Shown piece after piece: positions 43,861 through 52,234 of a stretch of 64,000 nucleotides of DNA (positions are counted from its first letter, which is position 1; each line of letters starts with the position of its first letter). The position numbers were made by a program, and so were the translations under genes. The notes beneath the pieces were generated by a model. That model searched no databases, was not told where the DNA came from, and saw nothing but the letters and a program-made list of their open reading frames with translations. Source of the DNA: Arthrobacter gallicola (GTDB lineage Bacteria > Actinomycetota > Actinomycetes > Actinomycetales > Micrococcaceae); contig NZ_JACSQD010000003.1 of the NCBI RefSeq assembly GCF_014836775.1, forward strand, positions 162,004 through 226,003, written 5' to 3'.

Positions 43861-44939
43861 CCGTCTCCGATTACGACAGCTACCGCCCGCCCGAACCGCC
43901 GCGCCGCCGGACGCGGGGCGGTAAACGCCGCCGCGCCGGGGGAGGCGGCGGGCGGGGTGAGGTTCCAATGGTCCCCGAGGCCGAGTTCACCTCGTATTAC
44001 GGCCGCCCGGTGGTCAAGGCACCGCCGTGGGGAAACCCGATCGCTGCCTACCTCTTTCTGGGCGGGGTAGCCGGTGGCTCCGCGCTCCTCGGCGCAGGCG
44101 CGCAGCTGGCCGGCAAACCCCTGCTGTGCCGCAACAGCCGGCTCTCGGCGCTCGCCGCCGTCAGCGTGGGCGCCGTCGCACTGGTGGCGGATCTGGGCCG
44201 CCCGGAGCGCTTCCACCACATGCTCCGGACCTTCAAACCGAGTTCCCCCATGAGCGTGGGCTCCTGGATCCTCACGGTCTTCAGCGTGGGAGCCGGGGTG
44301 GCGGGCGTGTCCGAACTGGACCGGATCACCGGCTCACGTGTTCCGCTGGGCCCGCTCCGCCGGCTCCTGCGGGGCCTGGAAGGGCCTGCCGGGTACGAAG
44401 CGGCAGTCTTTGCCACGCCGTTGGCGGCGTACACCGCCGTCCTGCTCTCCAACACGGCTAACCCGACCTGGAATGCGGCCCGGGAGGATCTGCCCTTCGT
44501 CTTCGTCAGCTCCGCCAGCCTGGCCGCGGGAGGCCTGGGCATGATGACGACGCCGGCCCGGGAGTCCGGACCGGCGCGGGCACTGGCCGTGCTGGGCGTC
44601 GCGGGGGAGCTGGCGGCCGTCCGGATCATGGAAAAGAACATGGATCCTACTGCCGCGGAACCACTTCACCTGGGCAGTCCGGGAAAGATGCTCGTGTGGA
44701 GTGAACGGCTGGCGGTGGCCGGGGGACTGGGTGCGCTCTTCGGCGGGCGGAACAGAGCGGTCGCCGCTCTCTCGGGAGCGTCGCTGCTTGGTGCGTCGGT
44801 ACTCACCCGGTTCGGGATCCTGCGGGCGGGCATCGCCTCGGCCGAGGATCCGCGGTACACAATCGAACCGCAGAAGAACCGCCTGGCGGCCCGCCGCCGT
44901 GCGGGCATCACCCACGATTCGATCACCACCGGCGGCTAA
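43857..44939 (+). CDS. fdhC: NrfD/PsrC-like membrane subunit of formate dehydrogenase
   Basis: A 360-residue integral membrane protein of the NrfD family with about eight TM helices after a basic N-terminus (RRRTRGGKRRRAGGG). Conserved features are YYGRPVVKAPPWGNPIAAYL and FLGGVAGGSALLGAG, where NrfD proteins start their first helix. It would pass electrons from FdhB to menaquinone and replace the cytochrome b subunit of E. coli FDH-N. The start is TTG 43857, overlapping the fdhB stop. It converges on selD with 27 nt between the stops. Confidence 0.88.
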   Translation: MTVSDYDSYRPPEPPRRRTRGGKRRRAGGGGGRGEVPMVPEAEFTSYYGRPVVKAPPWGNPIAAYLFLGGVAGGSALLGAGAQLAGKPLLCRNSRLSALAAVSVGAVALVADLGRPERFHHMLRTFKPSSPMSVGSWILTVFSVGAGVAGVSELDRITGSRVPLGPLRRLLRGLEGPAGYEAAVFATPLAAYTAVLLSNTANPTWNAAREDLPFVFVSSASLAAGGLGMMTTPARESGPARALAVLGVAGELAAVRIMEKNMDPTAAEPLHLGSPGKMLVWSERLAVAGGLGALFGGRNRAVAALSGASLLGASVLTRFGILRAGIASAEDPRYTIEPQKNRLAARRRAGITHDSITTGG

Positions 44940-44966
44940 GCCCGGCCTCCAGCTAAGAAAGCCCGC

Positions 44967-45971
44967 CTACCGCACCTCGATGCCCGTGCCTTCCGTGGTG
45001 TGCCCGATCACCGGGTATCCGGGCAGCTCACCCACCACCAGCAGCCCGCCGGAGGTCTGGGCGTCTGCCAGCACCAGCAGGTCCTCCTCGGAGATCCCAG
45101 GGCCTGGCCGCAGATGCGGGCGGACCCAGTCCAGGTTGCGGCGCGTACCGCCGGAGATAAAGCCGTCCCGCAGCGCCTCGCGGGCACCCGTGACCAGCGG
45201 CACCGCGGTCGCATCGATGACCGCGCCCACACCGGAGGCCCGGCACATCTTGTAAAGATGCCCCAGCAGACCGAACCCGGTGACGTCCGTGGCAGCCTGC
45301 AGACCGTGCTGGACGGCTGCCTCAGCGGCGCTCCGGTTCAGCGCCACCATGGTCTCAATGGCCTCGGCAAAAACTTCACCCGTCTGCTTGTGCCGGTTGT
45401 TCAGCAAACCCAGGCCGATCGGCTTAGTCAGCGTGATCGGCAGCCCGGGCCGGGCGGCATCATTGCGCAGCAGCTTGCCGGGGTGGGCGACGCCGGTCAC
45501 CGCCATTCCGTACTTCGGCTCCGGATCGTCGATGGAATGGCCGCCGGTCACCGGGCAGCCGGCTTCCGAGGCTACGTCGAGGCCGCCGCGCAGGACTTCG
45601 GTCAGCAGTTCCATGGGCAGCACGTCCCGGGGCCAGCCCACCAGATTGATGGCACTGATGGGACGCCCGCCCATGGCATAAATATCCGAAAGGGCATTCG
45701 CGGCCGCAATCCTGCCCCAGTCGTAGGCGTTGTCCACCACCGGGGTAAAGAAGTCCGCCGTGGAAAGGACAGCAAGGTCCTCGCCCACCAGAACAGCGGA
45801 AGCATCATCGCCGCCGTCGAGCCCCACCAGCACGTTCGGATGGGACTGGCCGACCAGGCCACGGACCACGTCTTCGAGTTCACCCGGCGGAATCTTGCAG
45901 GCGCATCCTCCGCCGTGAGCGTAGCCGGTGAGCCGAAGGGCTTCCTGGTGAGGGGCAATGTTCCCGTTCAT
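44967..45971 (-). CDS. selD: Selenide, water dikinase
   Basis: Makes selenophosphate, the Se donor, from selenide and ATP. The 334 residues start MNGNIAPHQEALRLTGYAHG and carry the active-site GGGCACKIPPGEL, with Cys (not Sec) and Lys in place. DASAVLVGEDLAVLSTADFFTP and GRPISAINLVGWP mark the ATP-binding AIRS fold. ATG 45971 fits a TAGACT box 7 nt upstream; the frame runs further, but that part is the reverse of the selC tRNA gene. Divergent from selC-selA-selB. Confidence 0.95.
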   Translation of the reverse strand: MNGNIAPHQEALRLTGYAHGGGCACKIPPGELEDVVRGLVGQSHPNVLVGLDGGDDASAVLVGEDLAVLSTADFFTPVVDNAYDWGRIAAANALSDIYAMGGRPISAINLVGWPRDVLPMELLTEVLRGGLDVASEAGCPVTGGHSIDDPEPKYGMAVTGVAHPGKLLRNDAARPGLPITLTKPIGLGLLNNRHKQTGEVFAEAIETMVALNRSAAEAAVQHGLQAATDVTGFGLLGHLYKMCRASGVGAVIDATAVPLVTGAREALRDGFISGGTRRNLDWVRPHLRPGPGISEEDLLVLADAQTSGGLLVVGELPGYPVIGHTTEGTGIEVR

Positions 45972-45978
45972 GCCGATC

Positions 45979-45984
45979 AGTCTA
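45979..45984 (-). promoter_or_regulatory. -10 box TAGACT, leaderless start of selD
   Basis: On the minus strand TAGACT ends 7 nt before ATG 45971. Confidence 0.45.
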
Positions 45985-46013
45985 GGAGAACCGCACAGTG
46001 TTAGCATCCTCAT

Positions 46014-46108
46014 GGAGGCGTCCGGGTCCTGGTGGGCCCCCCGGTCTTCAAAACCGGTGAGACCGAGCACCTCGGTCTGGCGGGTTCGATTCCCGTCCGC
46101 CTCCGCCA
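46014..46108 (+). tRNA. selC: Selenocysteine tRNA, anticodon UCA
   Basis: A 95-nt tRNA with an encoded CCA (46106-46108). GGAGGCG (46014-46020) pairs with CGCCTCC (46098-46104). The anticodon stem CCGGT/ACCGG encloses the loop CTTCAAA, giving TCA at 46048-46050, which reads UGA. A long variable arm (AGACCGAG, loop CAC, CTCGGTCT) and a TTCGATT T-loop are typical of tRNA-Sec. It lies between selD and selA. Confidence 0.95.
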
Positions 46109-46144
46109 ACTTCAGCCGCTGACAGCGAGTCCCGAAGGAGGGAC

Positions 46145-47476
46145 GTGGGGCAAGACGACCCGCGCAGGCTCATCCCGCGCACCGACCGGATCCTGGCGCA
46201 TCCGGAGGTCCGGCGTGCCCGGGAACGCCTGGGCGATGACGTGATCCGCTCCATCGTTCAGGATCTCCAGGGCCAGGCGCGCCGGGGCGAACTTGCACCC
46301 GGGGATGTCGAACCGGGAGTGCTGGCGGCGATATCGGCCCGGAAAGCAACGTCGCTGACGCCGGTACTCAACGCCACCGGCGTCGTCGTCCACACCAACC
46401 TGGGACGCGCACCGCTGTCCCGGTCCGCACGGGAGGCCCTGCTGGCGGCAGCAGGGTATGTCGACGTCGAACTGGACCTGCCGTCCGGCACGCGGTCCCG
46501 GCGGGGCGCCGGCGCCCGGGGCGCGCTGCTGCGGGCCTGCCCTGCCGCCGAGGACGCGCTCATTGTGAACAACGGGGCCGCCGCACTGCTGCTGGCCACC
46601 ACTGCCCTGACCGGCACCGGTGACGTAATTATCAGCCGCGGGGAACTCGTGGAAATCGGTGCCGGGTTCCGCCTGCCGGAACTCATCGAATCCACCGGTG
46701 CCCGCCTGCGGGAAGTGGGCACCACGAACCGCACCCACCTGCAGGACTATGAATCCGCGATCGGAGAGCGGACCGGCTGCCTGCTGAAGGTGCACCCGAG
46801 CAACTTTCTGGTCAGCGGCTTCACCTCCAGCGTGGGCGTTGATCAGCTCCACTCCCTGGCCGTGACGCACGGTGTTCCCCTGGTGGTGGACCTCGGCAGC
46901 GGCCTGCTGGCTCCGGACCCGGCCCTGCCGGACGAACCTGACATCGCGGGCGCACTGACCGCCGGTGCCGACGTCGTTATTGCCAGCGGCGACAAGCTCC
47001 TGGGCGGCCCGCAGGCAGGGCTGCTGCTCGGCCGGGCAGAGGTTATCGCCCGGCTGGCACGGCACCCCCTGGCCCGGGCACTGCGGGCAGACAAACTGAC
47101 CCTGGCCGCCCTCGAAGCCACCGTGTCCGGGGAGCTGCCGCCGGTCGCCGCAGCCCTGCACGTGGACCCAATCCGCCTCCGCCGCCGGACCGAAGCGCTC
47201 GCGGACGCTGTGGGCGGAACCGTGGTCGAGCATGACGGGAGGGTCGGCGGCGGGGGAGCGCCCGGTGTGCCGCTGCCGGGCTGGGCTGTCCGGCTGCCGG
47301 AAGACGCGGCCCCGCGGCTGCGCACCGGGGATCCGGCGGTGCTGCCCCGGGTTCACGGCGGCGCCTGCCTGGTGGATCTGCGCTGCATTCCGGAAGACGA
47401 CGACGAAACACTCACCGCCGCTGTGCGGGCAGCACTGGCCCCGGCCGGTGAACGGCTCGAATCCGGAAGCAGCTGA
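46145..47476 (+). CDS. selA: L-seryl-tRNA(Sec) selenium transferase
   Basis: A 443-residue PLP enzyme that converts Ser-tRNA(Sec) to Sec-tRNA(Sec) with selenophosphate. The N-terminal domain (RRLIPRTDRILAHPEV, VLNATGVVVHTNLGRAPL) binds tRNA. The PLP lysine is in ASGDKLLGGPQAGLL, with VNNGAAALLL and VHPSNFLVSGF around the cofactor. GTG 46145 has GAAGGAGGG ~3-10 nt upstream. It starts 36 nt after selC and ends 2 nt before selB; they probably share a transcript. Confidence 0.95.
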   Translation: MGQDDPRRLIPRTDRILAHPEVRRARERLGDDVIRSIVQDLQGQARRGELAPGDVEPGVLAAISARKATSLTPVLNATGVVVHTNLGRAPLSRSAREALLAAAGYVDVELDLPSGTRSRRGAGARGALLRACPAAEDALIVNNGAAALLLATTALTGTGDVIISRGELVEIGAGFRLPELIESTGARLREVGTTNRTHLQDYESAIGERTGCLLKVHPSNFLVSGFTSSVGVDQLHSLAVTHGVPLVVDLGSGLLAPDPALPDEPDIAGALTAGADVVIASGDKLLGGPQAGLLLGRAEVIARLARHPLARALRADKLTLAALEATVSGELPPVAAALHVDPIRLRRRTEALADAVGGTVVEHDGRVGGGGAPGVPLPGWAVRLPEDAAPRLRTGDPAVLPRVHGGACLVDLRCIPEDDDETLTAAVRAALAPAGERLESGSS

Positions 47477-47478
47477 AC

Positions 47479-49278
47479 ATGTTTGTCCTGGCAACCGCCG
47501 GTCACGTTGACCATGGCAAAAGCACACTGGTGCGTGCCCTGACGGGAATGGAGCCCGACCGGTGGGCCGAGGAACGCCGCCGTGGGCTGACGATCGACCT
47601 GGGCTTCGCGTGGACCACCCTGGAATCGGGCAGGGACGTGGCCTTCGTGGACGTTCCCGGGCACGAACGGTTCCTCGGCAACATGCTGGCCGGGCTGGGA
47701 CCGGTATCCGCCGTCTGCTTCGTCGTCGCGGCCGATGAAGGCTGGCAGGCCCAGTCCAGTGACCACCGCGACGCGATTGCGGCCCTGGGAATCAGCAGCG
47801 GAATCGTGGTGCTGACCCGCAGCGACCGGGCGCCCGGCGGCGTCGACGAGGTTCTCGCGCGGGTGCGGGCCGAGCTCGCCGGGACCGGGCTGCGGGATGC
47901 GCCGGCCGTCACCGTATCGGCGGTGACCGGGGCCGGGCTCGAGGAGCTGCGCGGCGCCCTGGACCGGCTGGGTTCCTCCCTGCCGGAGCCTGATCCGACG
48001 GCCCGGCTCCGGCTCTGGATCGACAGATCGTTCACCATCAGCGGGGCCGGAACGGTGGTGACCGGCACCTTGACCGCCGGAACCCTTGCAGAGGGGCAAC
48101 GGCTGCGGCTCCTGGGCCAGGACGGCGAGCACACGGTGTCCGTGCGGGCACTGCACAGCCGTAACCGGGCCGTCGAGTCGCTTGGCCCCACCAGCCGCGT
48201 TGCGGTCAATCTCCGGTCCGGAGCATCCGCCGGTGCCATCCACCGGGGCGACGTTCTGTTAACCGAGGACAGCTGGCCGGTGGTGGATACCGTGGACATC
48301 CGGCGCACCATGGGCGCCGCGTTCCCCGACGCTCCGGGACAACTGGTAGTCCACATCGGCACCGCCGCCGTGCCGGGCCGGATCCGTCCCTTCGACGGGG
48401 ATCACGCCCGGCTGACACTCGACCGCCGGATCCCGCTGGAACTTGGTGACCGCCTGGTCCTGCGGGCCAGCGGCAGCAGATCGGTCCTGGCCGGGGCGCA
48501 GATCCTCGACGTCGATCCGCCCTTGTTGGGCCGCCGTGGCGACAGCAGCCGCCGGGCCAGGGCCCTTGCGGATATGCGGCCCGAGGGGGATGCGCTGACG
48601 GAAGTGGCCCGCCGGGGCGTTGTTTCAGTCCAGGAACTGCGCCGAATGGGTGTTGCCGGGCTGGACCGGATGCCCGGCGGAGTGCTGGCCTTCGGCGACA
48701 CCTGGGTCCATGAATCCGCTTTTGCCGACTGGACACGCAGGCTCCGCGCCGCCGTCGAGCAGCTCAGCGAACGCGATCCGCTGGCGGCGGGACTGTCCCT
48801 CGGGGCCGCGCGGGACCTGATCAAGCCGGCCGGGGGAGCGTTGCTGGACAGCGTTGTCCAGGCTGCGGGGCTGGAACACGGGAGCGGCTTCATCCATCTC
48901 CCGGGCGGGCGGCAGGGCCTTGGTGCGGCCGAAGCCGGAGTGCGTGAGCTGGAAAGCCGGCTGGCGGCCACGCCGTTTGCCGCGCCCGAGGCCCACGACC
49001 TTACTGCCCTCGGCCTGGGAGCCAGGGAACTGGCGGCCGCTGAACGCAGCGGACGCCTGCTGAGGCTGGGCGACGGCGTCGTCCTCCTGCCGAAAGCTCC
49101 CGCCCTGGCCATGCGCGAGCTTGCCGCTCTGCCGCAGCCGTTCACCACAAGCGAGGCGCGCAAGGCTCTGGGCACCACCCGGCGGGTCGCGATCCCGCTG
49201 CTGGAGTACCTCGACGGCCGCGGCTGGACCAGGCGGCTGGACGCGGGCCGGCGGACAATTGCCCGGAGCCGGCTCTAG
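47479..49278 (+). CDS. selB: Selenocysteine-specific elongation factor
   Basis: A 599-residue GTPase that delivers Sec-tRNA to UGA codons bearing a SECIS. G motifs are GHVDHGKST (residues 8-16), DVPGHERFLGNML and the G4 variant TRSD. EF-Tu-like domains II and III follow to about residue 360, then the C-terminal winged-helix repeats that bind SECIS RNA. Length is normal. ATG 47479 lies 2 nt after selA. Its stop overlaps the stop of the convergent NAD(P)-binding gene. Confidence 0.95.
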   Translation: MFVLATAGHVDHGKSTLVRALTGMEPDRWAEERRRGLTIDLGFAWTTLESGRDVAFVDVPGHERFLGNMLAGLGPVSAVCFVVAADEGWQAQSSDHRDAIAALGISSGIVVLTRSDRAPGGVDEVLARVRAELAGTGLRDAPAVTVSAVTGAGLEELRGALDRLGSSLPEPDPTARLRLWIDRSFTISGAGTVVTGTLTAGTLAEGQRLRLLGQDGEHTVSVRALHSRNRAVESLGPTSRVAVNLRSGASAGAIHRGDVLLTEDSWPVVDTVDIRRTMGAAFPDAPGQLVVHIGTAAVPGRIRPFDGDHARLTLDRRIPLELGDRLVLRASGSRSVLAGAQILDVDPPLLGRRGDSSRRARALADMRPEGDALTEVARRGVVSVQELRRMGVAGLDRMPGGVLAFGDTWVHESAFADWTRRLRAAVEQLSERDPLAAGLSLGAARDLIKPAGGALLDSVVQAAGLEHGSGFIHLPGGRQGLGAAEAGVRELESRLAATPFAAPEAHDLTALGLGARELAAAERSGRLLRLGDGVVLLPKAPALAMRELAALPQPFTTSEARKALGTTRRVAIPLLEYLDGRGWTRRLDAGRRTIARSRL

Positions 49279-49886
49279 CTGCTCAGCCCCAAAGCCTTGC
49301 CAACACTGGCATCATCGCTGAGTAGACCGAAGATGCACGCGGCGAGATCCCCCCGGGAAATCGAACCGCCCAGCTTTCCAGCGTCACTCGTTTCGAGAGC
49401 CCGCCAGGTTCCCGCCGGTTCCCTGTTCGTGAGGCCGGTGGGCCGGACAAGGGTCCAGTCCAGGCCGGAGCCTTGCACAGCACGTTCCTGCTCATTGTGA
49501 TCCGCCAGCGGTTTGGCCAGGACGGTGCGCATGATCAGCCGGAGCGGACCAGGCAGCTGGGACGCCGAGTCTCCAGCGCCCAGCGAAGACTGCACAACCA
49601 GTCTCCGCACCCCTGTTTCCTGCATCGCGTCGATGACGGTCCTGGTGACCGCCGCACGGTGCTGGGCAACGCCCTTGGCTCCGCCTACCGTGACGACGAC
49701 GGCGTCAGCTCCGGCCACGGCCGCGGCGGCTGCCGCCGGGTCAGCAGCATTCCCCGCGACAGCCCGCACCCCGTCCGGTGCACTTCCGCTGCGCGAGAGG
49801 GCCGTGACCTCATGGCCGGCGTCCCGGGCCAGGCGGGCCAACTGCGCCCCTGTGCCTTTGGATCCACCGATAATCGTGATTTTCAC
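49275..49886 (-). CDS. NAD(P)H-binding NmrA/SDR-like protein
   Basis: A 203-residue atypical short-chain dehydrogenase of the NAD(P)-binding_10 group. A Rossmann start (ITIIGGSKGTGAQLARLARD) is followed by AGADAVVVTVGGAKGV, VVQSSLGAGDSASQLPG, and a C-terminal DWTLVRPTGLTNREP with GGSISRGDLAACIFG. Such proteins often act on flavins or quinones or serve as regulators. GTG 49886 follows AGGGGAAG by ~4 nt; the frame is open 59 more codons but lacks conserved sequence. Its stop overlaps the selB stop by 4 nt. Confidence 0.85.
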   Translation of the reverse strand: MKITIIGGSKGTGAQLARLARDAGHEVTALSRSGSAPDGVRAVAGNAADPAAAAAAVAGADAVVVTVGGAKGVAQHRAAVTRTVIDAMQETGVRRLVVQSSLGAGDSASQLPGPLRLIMRTVLAKPLADHNEQERAVQGSGLDWTLVRPTGLTNREPAGTWRALETSDAGKLGGSISRGDLAACIFGLLSDDASVGKALGLSS

Positions 49887-50222
49887 GTCTTCCCCTGCTT
49901 CGTGTGGCTGCTGATCCAAGCAGTTTATCGGGGACGCGAGCCGGGGGAGCAGGGGACGCCACTCGGCCACCGGCAGCAAACTGGCATGGTGAGCGGACAA
50001 GAATAGAGCATCACCAGGGTGTGCGCCAGGCCACATCCCCAAATTCGTTTTTCCAGGTTGCAAACGTGTAACAACCGTGTCCTGCTGTGAACCAGGTTAC
50101 GACCCAGTAGGGGTCAGAGGCTTACTCTTCTACTCATATGCGACGAGACACGCAGGAACTGCGCTGTCCGTCCTTCCGGTAATCCCGCCGGAGAGAAACC
50201 GCACTAAGAATTAGGAGGCGGA
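49887..50222 (+). promoter_or_regulatory. Promoter and leader region of the oligopeptide ABC operon
   Basis: About 336 nt without a gene. It holds an inverted repeat GGTTG-N11-CAACC (50056-50076), a GACCC-AGTAG-GGGTC dyad (50101-50115) directly upstream of a TACTCT -10-like box (50123-50128), and the strong ribosome site TTAGGAGGCGG before ATG 50223. The leader would be ~85 nt. Element roles are inferred. Confidence 0.35.
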
Positions 50223-52019
50223 ATGCGTTTCGGACGTATTTCCAAAGCAGTGGGAGTCGCAGCAGCAGCTGCGCTTGCACTGAGCGCCTGTGCTGCGAAC
50301 CAGGGGACCACCGATAACGGGTCCACTGACAGCGAGAGCACCGGCGGATCAGTCCGCGTCGTAGAGGTTAACGCCTTTAGCTCGTTCAACAGCCAGACGG
50401 CGAACGGCAACGTGGATGTCAACGGCAAGATTGCGTACGCGACGCACTCCGGGTTCAACTACATCACTGACGAACTTGAAGTGGTGCCGCTGGAAGAATT
50501 CGGTTCCTATGAGAAGGTCTCCGACGACCCGCTGACGGTCAAGTACACCGTTAACGAAGGAGTTAACTGGTCCGACGGTGAACCCGTCGATGCTGATGAC
50601 CTGATGCTGCTGTGGGCCGTGAACTCCGGCCACTTCAACGATGCCACCCTGGATGACGAGGGAGCGGTTGTCTCCGGCACCAGCTACTTCGATTACGCCG
50701 GGGACACCTCCGGTCTGGGCCTGACCAATGTGCCCGAGGTCGGCGATGACGGACGAAGCATCACCATGACGTACTCCGAGCCCTTCGCTGACTGGGAGGT
50801 TGCATTCGGCCTGATGTCAGACGGCGGTGTGAACGTTCCCGCTCACGTGGTGGCTGAAAAGGCAGGCCTGGCCGACGGCGACGCCCTGATCAAGCTGATC
50901 CAGGAGAGCCCGGCCGGCGATCCGGCCAACCCTGCCCCGGTCAACGAGGAACTGAAGGCAGTCTCTGACTTCTGGAACACCGGCTTCGACACCAAGTCCC
51001 TGCCCTCGGATGCCTCGCTCTACCTCTCCAATGGTCCCTTCATCGTTTCAGCCATTGATCCGGAAAACTCGATGACGCTGGTCCGCAATGAGGACTACAC
51101 CTGGGGCACCGAACCCAAGGTCGACGAAATCAACGTCCGTTACATCGGTGACTCCCCGGCGCAGGTCCAGGCCCTGAAGAACGGCGAAGTGGATATCATC
51201 GCTCCGCAGGCTTCAGCCGACACCGTGGCACAGCTGGAAGCCATCGACGGCGTGACCATCAACAGCGGCAACCAGCTCGCCTACGATCACCTCGACCTGA
51301 ACTTCTCGGGCGTTTTCGCCGAGCAGAACGTACGCGAAGCCTTCATGAAGACTGTTCCCCGCGACGCAATCGTTGACTCGATCGTCAAGAAGCTGAACCC
51401 GGATGCAGCCCCGCTGAATTCGCAGATCTTCCTTGCCGACCAGCCCGGCTATGAGGAATCCGCCAGCAACAACGGGTCCTCAGCCTACGGCGAGGTGGAC
51501 ATTGAAGGCGCAAAGGAACTCCTGGCCGGTGCCACCCCGGAAGTCCGGATCATGTACAACAAGGACAACCCCAACCGCGCTGACGCCTACACGCTGATTG
51601 CCGAGTCTGCTTCCCAGGCCGGCTTCAAGGTCGTCGACGGCGGCCTGGGCGCTTCCGACTGGGGCTCGGCCCTGGGCGGCGGCACCTATGATGCATCGAT
51701 CTTCGGCTGGATCAGCTCGGGTGTTGGCGTCAGCAGCGTTCCGCAGCTCTTCAAGACGGGTGCTGCGTCCAACTACAGCGGGTTCTCGAACCCCGAGGCT
51801 GATGCCCTGATGGATCAGCTGATCGTTGAAACCGATGTGGAAAAGCAGCGCGAGCTGCAGACGCAGATTGACAAGCTGATTTGGGATTCCTCCTTCGGCC
51901 TGCCGCTCTTCCAGTCGCCGGGCGTTGACGCGCACAGCGACAGCATCAGCGGCATCAACTCCTACATGCCCAACCAGACCGGCGTCTGGTGGAACTTCTG
52001 GGAATGGGAAGTCAAGTAA
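50223..52019 (+). CDS. Oligopeptide/dipeptide ABC transporter substrate-binding lipoprotein
   Basis: A 598-residue SBP_bac_5 family lipoprotein. The lipobox LSAC puts the lipidated Cys near residue 20. Family marks are YTVNEGVNWSDGEPVDADD (peptide-binding lobe start), SNGPFIVSAIDPENSMTLVRN and YDHLDLNFSGVFAEQNVREAF. It captures peptides for the permeases at 52235 and 53773 and the fused ATPase at 55543. AGGAGG is ideally placed. A strong hairpin separates it from the permeases, so it may be made in excess. Confidence 0.92.
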   Translation: MRFGRISKAVGVAAAAALALSACAANQGTTDNGSTDSESTGGSVRVVEVNAFSSFNSQTANGNVDVNGKIAYATHSGFNYITDELEVVPLEEFGSYEKVSDDPLTVKYTVNEGVNWSDGEPVDADDLMLLWAVNSGHFNDATLDDEGAVVSGTSYFDYAGDTSGLGLTNVPEVGDDGRSITMTYSEPFADWEVAFGLMSDGGVNVPAHVVAEKAGLADGDALIKLIQESPAGDPANPAPVNEELKAVSDFWNTGFDTKSLPSDASLYLSNGPFIVSAIDPENSMTLVRNEDYTWGTEPKVDEINVRYIGDSPAQVQALKNGEVDIIAPQASADTVAQLEAIDGVTINSGNQLAYDHLDLNFSGVFAEQNVREAFMKTVPRDAIVDSIVKKLNPDAAPLNSQIFLADQPGYEESASNNGSSAYGEVDIEGAKELLAGATPEVRIMYNKDNPNRADAYTLIAESASQAGFKVVDGGLGASDWGSALGGGTYDASIFGWISSGVGVSSVPQLFKTGAASNYSGFSNPEADALMDQLIVETDVEKQRELQTQIDKLIWDSSFGLPLFQSPGVDAHSDSISGINSYMPNQTGVWWNFWEWEVK

Positions 52020-52050
52020 TTCCGGTGGCCTGAGCGCCATGCAGTAACCC

Positions 52051-52094
52051 GCAAGGCGCCGGGGCCTCCACGGCCCCGGCGCCTTGCCTCTTTC
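52051..52094 (+). terminator. Hairpin after the peptide-binding protein gene
   Basis: A 16-bp perfect GC-rich stem (52051-52066 with 52072-52087), 5-nt loop, followed by CTCTTT. It can terminate or attenuate transcription between the binding protein and the permeases. Confidence 0.8.
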
Positions 52095-52234
52095 CAAGCT
52101 CCTGCTTTCCACGGCCCTCCCGCGCCTCCGGCAAGTGATTGGGAACTACCAAATTCCCAGCCACTATGACCTGCACTACACTTCTGCGAGTGCCGGGAGA
52201 ACCCCCGGACCGTACTAATGAGGCTGACAACTTT

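Noticed and set aside
45972..46109. N-terminal extension of selD
   Set aside because: These codons are the reverse complement of the tRNA-Sec gene.
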